Positions 56,851 through 64,000 of a stretch of 64,000 nt of DNA are shown here, piece after piece. The stretch lies in the NCBI GenBank assembly GCA_041397525.1, contig JAWKWL010000002.1:248001-312000 (forward strand), written 5' to 3'. The notes beneath the pieces are model-generated. The model was not told the DNA's origin, searched no databases, and saw nothing but the letters and a program-made list of their open reading frames with translations. The DNA is from BOKV01 sp041397525 (lineage in GTDB: Bacteria > Pseudomonadota > Alphaproteobacteria > Rhizobiales > Rhizobiaceae). The first letter of the stretch is position 1. The number at the start of each line of letters is the position of its first letter. The translations under genes were made by a program, and so were the position numbers.

Positions 56851-57249
56851 TCATAAAAGATCGATTAACGCCGGGATCAACGGCTCGTCCGCTGGCGGCA
56901 TTTCCAGTTCCCTGAGCCGGTTCGCCCGCATCCATTTCAAGGCCTTGTGCTCACGCGCCGTGACTGCACCCTCCCAGCGCCTACATACATAAAGCGGCAT
57001 CAGCAAGTGGAAGTCTTCATAGCTGTGGCTGGCAAAGGACAATGGAGCCAGGCAGCTTTTCCAGGTCGTTACACCCAGTTCCTCGTCCAGTTCGCGAATG
57101 AGGCATTGTTCCGGCGTCTCACCAGCCTCAACCTTGCCACCGGGGAATTCCCACATTCCGGCAAGATTCTTGCCATCGGGACGTTGGGCAACCAGAACCC
57201 GGTTGTCTGCATCAATGAGCGCACAGGCAGCAACGAGAACAATCTTCAC
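56851..57249 (-). CDS. mutT: (Deoxy)nucleoside triphosphate pyrophosphohydrolase, MutT type
   Basis: This 132-residue Nudix hydrolase of the 8-oxo-dGTP diphosphatase type has the Nudix box GGKVEAGETPEQCLIRELDEELGV complete. VLVAQRPDGKNLAGMWEFPGGK precedes it, typical of MutT. It starts with GTG 57249 overlapping the acetyltransferase stop by 4 bp. Downstream of argJ, as in many rhizobia. Confidence 0.93.
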   Translation of the reverse strand: MKIVLVAACALIDADNRVLVAQRPDGKNLAGMWEFPGGKVEAGETPEQCLIRELDEELGVTTWKSCLAPLSFASHSYEDFHLLMPLYVCRRWEGAVTAREHKALKWMRANRLRELEMPPADEPLIPALIDLL

Positions 57250-58001
57250 AACGGCATTCCCCGATAGCAATACCGGTATATCTCGTGGAAGCCGAAGTCG
57301 CGATAAAGCGAAATAGCAGCTTCATTGCTGGCCACCACCTGCAGCCATGCAGATCGTGCGCCTTGCGCCCTCGCCCATTTCAATCCGCTGGCAAATATTG
57401 CCCTGCCGTGACCGCAACGCCGGGCACTCGCAACTGTTGCCAGTTCGAAAATGCCAGCAAGGTCATTGTCCCTGACGCAACGAATGGCTGATACTGGCTG
57501 TTCCGAATTATCCTCATTCAGGAACAATGCCATTTGTGGCTCTGTGGTTTCGATAGTCCTGATAAACGCCTCTCGGCTCTGTGGTGGATCGTCATTGAGC
57601 TTCAGACAGGCATCTACCCAGCGCCCGACATCCTTGAGCGATATCTGGTCGATGGCAGCTTCAAGGTCCAACTGGGTAAGATCACTGACCATCACGATAC
57701 TTTCATCGAAACGGCTCCAGTTTTCCCGGTCAAGATGCGCTTCCAGTTCCTTCGGCGCCAGTGGCGAATTCCTGAAAACCAGTGGAACGCCGTTTGCAGT
57801 AAAACGCTCAAGCGCAGCGTCGATGCGTCCAGGCAAGTTGGAAATGTCCGCTGGGTCAAGCGGGTTGACCGAATTGAGTCGCTTGACCGGCAAGCCTGAG
57901 GTCAACCTTAGGGCCCATGTCCCGTCAAAAAACATGGTCTGCGATGGAAAGGCGCGAAATGACGCGGCTTCAATCCGCCTGACTGTTCCCAATGTGGTCA
58001 T
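57246..58001 (-). CDS. GNAT-family N-acetyltransferase
   Basis: This protein of about 251 residues starts MTTLGTVRRIEAASFRAFPSQTMFFDGTWALRLTSGLPVKRLNS. Its C-terminal acetyl-CoA site is ATVASARRCGHGRAIFASGLKWARAQGARSAWLQVVASNEAAISLYRDFGFHEIYRY. It lies between argJ and mutT. The substrate is unknown; several relatives are annotated only as GNAT proteins linked to argJ. An earlier ATG at 58052 would overlap argJ. Confidence 0.88.
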   Translation of the reverse strand: MTTLGTVRRIEAASFRAFPSQTMFFDGTWALRLTSGLPVKRLNSVNPLDPADISNLPGRIDAALERFTANGVPLVFRNSPLAPKELEAHLDRENWSRFDESIVMVSDLTQLDLEAAIDQISLKDVGRWVDACLKLNDDPPQSREAFIRTIETTEPQMALFLNEDNSEQPVSAIRCVRDNDLAGIFELATVASARRCGHGRAIFASGLKWARAQGARSAWLQVVASNEAAISLYRDFGFHEIYRYCYRGMPL

Positions 58002-58020
58002 GAACCCGAAATCACCGCTG

Positions 58021-59250
58021 TCAGCTGCGATAGTCGCCATTGATGACGACATATTCCTTGGTCAGGTCACAGGTCCAGACCGTCGCTTCACCCTTGCCAA
58101 GCCCGATATCCACGCGAACCGGGATGCGATCCCGCTTCATGACCGCGCTTGCTGCCGCCTCATCATAGGCACCATCGCGCTGGCCCTCATGGGCAACCCG
58201 GATATCCCCAAACCATATCGCCAGTCTGTCACGGTCAGCCGGTTCGCCAGCCTTGCCCACTGCCATGACGATACGCCCCCAATTGGCATCCTCACCAGCG
58301 ATCGCTGTCTTTACCAGCGGTGAATTTGCGATCGACATGGCAATCCGCTTTGCCGATTTTGCCGACTTGGCTCCGGTAACCCGGATCTCGACCTGCTTGG
58401 TGGCGCCTTCACCGTCGCAAACGACCATCAGGGCGAGTTCATGCAACACTTCGCCCAGCGCCTTGCCAAGCGCCCTGACTGCCCTGTGCCCGGTATCGCG
58501 GATCGGTTTCTCGCCGTTGCAGGCCGAAAACAGCAATACTGTGTCGCTGGTCGAGGTGTCGCTGTCGACTGTGATCGCATTGAAGGACGTGTCGATTTTC
58601 TTCGAAAGCAGGCCTTGCAGGATCGACGCATCAACCGGAAGGTCGGTAACCAGAAACGAAAGCATGGTCGCCATGTCTGGCGCGATCATTCCTGCTCCCT
58701 TTGCAATTCCGTTGATATGCCACGTCTTTCCATCCACGGAAAAACTGCGTGTGGCGAGTTTGGCGAATGTATCAGTTGTCATGATCGCGCGGGCCGCATC
58801 CGGCCATTTTTCCTCGCTGACCACGGCCTTCAGCCCCGGAAGCCCGGCTGCAATCCGCGAGGCATCCAGCGGTTCACCGATCACCCCCGTTGAAGCCAGA
58901 AACACCTCACCCTTGCGGCAGCCGAAGATCTCGCTCGCTGCCAGCGCTGATTCCCTGACGCTAGCCACCCCCAGTTTTCCGGTGAACGCATTGGCATTGC
59001 CGGAATTGATGACGACGCAGCGCGCTTTGCCGGAGACCAGATTCTTGCGACACCAGTCAACCGGGGCAGAGGGACACTTCGACCGGGTGAAGACACCGGC
59101 CACCTGTGCGGCCTTGTCAAAGACAATGGCGCAAAGGTCCTGCCGGTTTTTGTAGCGAATCCCCGCTTCCACACTGCCAAGGCGTACACCATGCAAAATC
59201 GGCATTTCCGGGACATGGCTAGGTGCCAGTGGGGAAATCTTCGCGCTCAT
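58021..59250 (-). CDS. argJ: Bifunctional glutamate N-acetyltransferase / amino-acid acetyltransferase
   Basis: This 409-residue enzyme of the arginine acetyl cycle transfers acetyl from N-acetylornithine to glutamate. The self-cleavage Thr is in GAGMIAPDMATMLSFLVTD, and the ANWGRIVMAVGKAGE and DEAAASAVMKRDRIPVRVDIG segments are typical. Length is standard. It lies downstream of the parvulin isomerase gene. Confidence 0.96.
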   Translation of the reverse strand: MSAKISPLAPSHVPEMPILHGVRLGSVEAGIRYKNRQDLCAIVFDKAAQVAGVFTRSKCPSAPVDWCRKNLVSGKARCVVINSGNANAFTGKLGVASVRESALAASEIFGCRKGEVFLASTGVIGEPLDASRIAAGLPGLKAVVSEEKWPDAARAIMTTDTFAKLATRSFSVDGKTWHINGIAKGAGMIAPDMATMLSFLVTDLPVDASILQGLLSKKIDTSFNAITVDSDTSTSDTVLLFSACNGEKPIRDTGHRAVRALGKALGEVLHELALMVVCDGEGATKQVEIRVTGAKSAKSAKRIAMSIANSPLVKTAIAGEDANWGRIVMAVGKAGEPADRDRLAIWFGDIRVAHEGQRDGAYDEAAASAVMKRDRIPVRVDIGLGKGEATVWTCDLTKEYVVINGDYRS

Positions 59251-59281
59251 TCTCTGCTCCGCAAATCGTGATGGAAGATTG

Positions 59282-60169
59282 TTATTTCAGCATGCCCGCG
59301 TCGGAAAGCTGCGATTTCAGCTTTTCGTCAAGTACTTCCACATTGGCGTCCTTGCGGGCAGCCTCGATGAGGGCAACATATTTTTCACGCAGAACCAGCT
59401 GACGCACCTGTTCCTTCACGGCCTCAAATGCTGGAGGCACCGCTTCCCTCTCGTCTTCCTTCTTGATGACGTGCCACCCAAACTGCGTCTGTACTGGCTC
59501 TTTGGTGTAAGCACCCTTTTCCAGCGCAAAAGCGGCGGCCTCGAATTCGGGAACCATCTGGCCCTTGGCAAAAAAACCGAGATCGCCGCCCGAAGGGCCG
59601 GTTGGCCCGGTTGACTTTTCCTTTGCGACTTCAGCAAAATCCTTGCCGCTGTCCAGTTCCTTGATCACAGCCTCAGCCTCTTCCTTGGTCTTCAGCAGGA
59701 TGTGGCGTGCGCTGATTTCCTTTTCTGGGCTTACTGCGGCAATTTCCTTGTCATAACGGGCCTTTATCTCGTCCTCGGTTACAGCGTTCAGCGCCTTTTC
59801 CTGAAAATATGTGTTGTGCAGCGCCCGGTCCCGCAGGAACGCCATGCGCGCCTTGAAGGTTTCATCTTCCGCCATTCCGGCCTGTTCCGCTGCCTGCGCG
59901 AGTACCTTGATATCGATCAGCGAGTTGAGAACCGCCGCCATGCGCTGGTCTTCCGGCACCTCCTTGTATTGGTCACCAAGATCAGCCTGGGCAAAGGCCA
60001 GTTCACGCTCCGTGATCTCGACGCCACCGACCTTGGCGACAACCTTTTCCTCAGCCAGTGCCGATGCAGCCGTAACCACAAGCGTGCCTGCCACAACAAG
60101 AACTCCAAGCACCGGCAATCCGGCACGGCCAAGGCCATTTGCAATTCGGTTTTCCTTGTTCAAGGACAT
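59282..60169 (-). CDS. Peptidylprolyl isomerase, parvulin type (PrsA/SurA-like)
   Basis: This 295-residue exported chaperone has a signal or TM segment (LPVLGVLVVAGTLVVTAASALAEE). An N-terminal SurA-like helical domain is followed by a PpiC-type rotamase domain: EISARHILLKTKEEAEAVIK, then STGPTGPSGGDLGFFAKGQMVPEFEAAAFAL, then GWHVIKKE. ATG 60169 has AAAGGAA upstream. It lies in front of argJ and is divergent from secA, as in other Hyphomicrobiales. Confidence 0.93.
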   Translation of the reverse strand: MSLNKENRIANGLGRAGLPVLGVLVVAGTLVVTAASALAEEKVVAKVGGVEITERELAFAQADLGDQYKEVPEDQRMAAVLNSLIDIKVLAQAAEQAGMAEDETFKARMAFLRDRALHNTYFQEKALNAVTEDEIKARYDKEIAAVSPEKEISARHILLKTKEEAEAVIKELDSGKDFAEVAKEKSTGPTGPSGGDLGFFAKGQMVPEFEAAAFALEKGAYTKEPVQTQFGWHVIKKEDEREAVPPAFEAVKEQVRQLVLREKYVALIEAARKDANVEVLDEKLKSQLSDAGMLK

Positions 60170-60492
60170 GCGGAATTCCTTTCGAAAAATTGCCTTTGGC
60201 GTCTGGTGAGTTCGCCACAATTGTTGACGCCAGTCTCGCAGTGATATGGGCACGCGGCATTGCCAGCGCATTCACGGGCCGGTTGCGCAAGCCCTTGTGC
60301 GAGCAGAACCGGGCCAGTCAGCGTTGACAAGCCAATTGCCCCCTCTTATCTGTCCTGAAACCCGGCGTCCAGAATGTTTCAGAACGAACCGGGCCAAAAC
60401 ATGTCCGGCAATCCCCGCCGGAACTTTTCAAGTCCGGCACGGGCAGATGGCTGCTGGCCATCCGACGGCTAGGCAAACATTGCGAGGCCTCA
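60170..60492. promoter_or_regulatory. 323-bp divergent promoter region, parvulin gene / secA
   Basis: No coding signal. On the plus strand TTGACA (60324-60329) followed after 17 bp by TATCTG (60347-60352) is a good housekeeping promoter for secA, giving a leader of about 135 nt. A promoter for the minus-strand parvulin gene must also lie here but was not resolved. Confidence 0.55.
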
Positions 60493-63192
<2,700 letters not shown>

Positions 63193-63195
63193 TAC

Positions 63196-63432
63196 TCAAA
63201 GCGGCTTGTGGGCCTTGGCAAGGGCTACCAGATTGGCCAGTGCGGCTACCCCAAGCGCATTCATGCGTTTTGCGCCAAGCTCCATGTCGATCCGGAAGGC
63301 AAGGTCTTTCGGGTCGGCGTCCCTGACATCTTCAAGCCGCTCGATGCCGATCCTTTCCAGATAGGCCACCATCTTCGGCCCGATGGAATGCGCCATCAGC
63401 ATTTTCCGTTTTTCGCTTTCGCTGATTGCCAT
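63196..63432 (-). CDS. Small helix-hairpin-helix protein (Cdd1/pathogenicity-locus type)
   Basis: This 78-residue protein begins MAISESEKRKMLMAHSIGPKMVAYLERIGIERLEDVRDADPKDL, a helix-hairpin-helix resembling the Cdd1 family. It ends IDMELGAKRMNALGVAALANLVALAKAHKPL. It probably binds nucleic acid, but function is unknown. ATG 63432 is just after the stop of the previous gene. Confidence 0.8.
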   Translation of the reverse strand: MAISESEKRKMLMAHSIGPKMVAYLERIGIERLEDVRDADPKDLAFRIDMELGAKRMNALGVAALANLVALAKAHKPL

Positions 63433-63436
63433 CCGA

Positions 63437-64000
63437 TTACTGCTGGGCAGTATCACGCTTGAAAAGGCTGAAAAACGTCTTCTTCGGCTTTTCTGCAGTA
63501 GCGGTATTTTCCGCTGCTTGCGCCACTAGCGGGTTGGGCTGCGGGACAGGAATACCGCCTGCGGACGGCTCCGGAGGGTTGGAAGCTGTTTCACCCGCAT
63601 CCTTTGCAAGCGCCTCGCGCACTTCCCCGGTATCCGTGCTTTGAGCGGCTGGCGCATCCTGGTTCGAAACTTTTGCCACATCGGCAGCCTCGGGCTTCTT
63701 GCCCGCCCAGGCATCACGCACCGCCTGCTTCTTCAAGACTTCAGCAAATATCTTTTCGTCCTTCGCCTGTTTCTGTGAATAGGCCAGTGCCAGGCTGTTG
63801 GGAACCGTGGTTTCGGGGCAGGTGTCGCTCGCCTTGAATTTTGCCTTCTCATCCACCGGTATCCGGTTGAAGACATAGCGCTTGTCACAGACATCCACCT
63901 TCGGCGGAGCGTTGGTGATCTCGAAATGATCACTGCCTTCCTTGAGCATTTTCCAGAATTCGAAATTCGGGTCGTCCTTGTGCGCTGCGAGATTTTCTGC
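63437..64000 (-). CDS. L,D-transpeptidase family protein (YafK-like), C-terminal part
   Basis: The frame is open to the right edge (AENLAAHKDDPNFEFWKMLK, then EGSDHFEITNAPPKVDVCDKRYVFNRIPV). The FW..LKEGSDxF...PPKVxVCDKRYVFN arrangement is like the part after the catalytic domain of YafK-type murein L,D-transpeptidases. A low-complexity Ala/Pro/Glu-rich tail follows and the end is basic (KPKKTFFSLFKRD). The catalytic His-x-Gly-Cys region lies outside the window, so the call depends on this C-terminal similarity. Confidence 0.65.
   Translation of the reverse strand, partial: AENLAAHKDDPNFEFWKMLKEGSDHFEITNAPPKVDVCDKRYVFNRIPVDEKAKFKASDTCPETTVPNSLALAYSQKQAKDEKIFAEVLKKQAVRDAWAGKKPEAADVAKVSNQDAPAAQSTDTGEVREALAKDAGETASNPPEPSAGGIPVPQPNPLVAQAAENTATAEKPKKTFFSLFKRDTAQQ

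Overview
The window is a chromosomal segment of an alphaproteobacterium, most likely of the order Hyphomicrobiales (Rhizobiales). The evidence is an rRNA operon in the order 16S, tRNA-Ile(GAT), tRNA-Ala(TGC), 23S, 5S, initiator tRNA-Met; the alphaproteobacterial gene order lysC, ptsP, prfA, prmC, a DUF4167 gene, clpB; moderately high GC; and families such as DUF1178, DUF4167 and DUF533. The genus cannot be fixed from the sequence alone. There is no prophage, insertion sequence, CRISPR array or toxin-antitoxin pair. The window is mostly ordinary chromosome with a few metabolic and transport modules.

Layout. 1-4501: a TakP-type (2-oxo acid) TRAP transporter on the minus strand, cut by the left edge, divergent from a Cache histidine kinase and a NarL-type regulator. 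4512-9274: a metal-linked block with a NicO-type Ni/Co transporter, its DUF1007 partner, a LysR regulator, a WD40 protein and a CobW GTPase. 9351-12043: a creatininase-family hydrolase and 8-oxoguanine deaminase, divergent from a MarR regulator. 12148-16666: a LacI regulator, a small secreted protein, an acetyltransferase, a class I/II aminotransferase and a DUF533 protein. 16782-19755: modE-modABC with a clear Mo-box. 19861-24434: an EamA exporter; an aroQ, free methionine-(R)-sulfoxide reductase and class IV aminotransferase operon; a lone muramidase; and eda. 24513-31251: a DctB/DctD two-component pair and a second TRAP operon (dctPQM) behind a near-perfect sigma-54 promoter. 31291-33549: a glycerate kinase-like gene and a PfkB sugar kinase.

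33692-39542: a complete minus-strand rRNA operon with a boxA and a strong upstream promoter. 39768-54910: housekeeping genes, namely an M23 peptidase, clpB, a DUF4167 gene with a long leader, prmC/prfA, ptsP, lysC, ubiG, a DUF1178 gene, a nitrilase-family gene, grxC and comF. 55019-64000: a methyltransferase, two tandem Flp-type pilins (the second only 53 residues) with a third pilin-like small protein, then mutT, an acetyltransferase, argJ and a parvulin isomerase, divergent from secA. The window ends with a small helix-hairpin-helix protein and the C-terminal part of a probable L,D-transpeptidase.

How the parts fit. Two independent TRAP uptake systems sit 25 kb apart. Each is beside its own two-component system, but of different classes (NarL-type versus sigma-54 activator). 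Both carry a stable hairpin between the binding-protein gene and the small permease gene, which should give excess binding protein over permease. The molybdate module is self-contained. The metal block pairs two histidine-rich proteins with poorly characterised partners. No clearly novel multi-gene system was found. The best leads are the pilin cluster without visible Tad machinery, the CobW/WD40 pair, the lone muramidase, an atypical D-arm in tRNA-Ala, and the structured leader of the DUF4167 gene.
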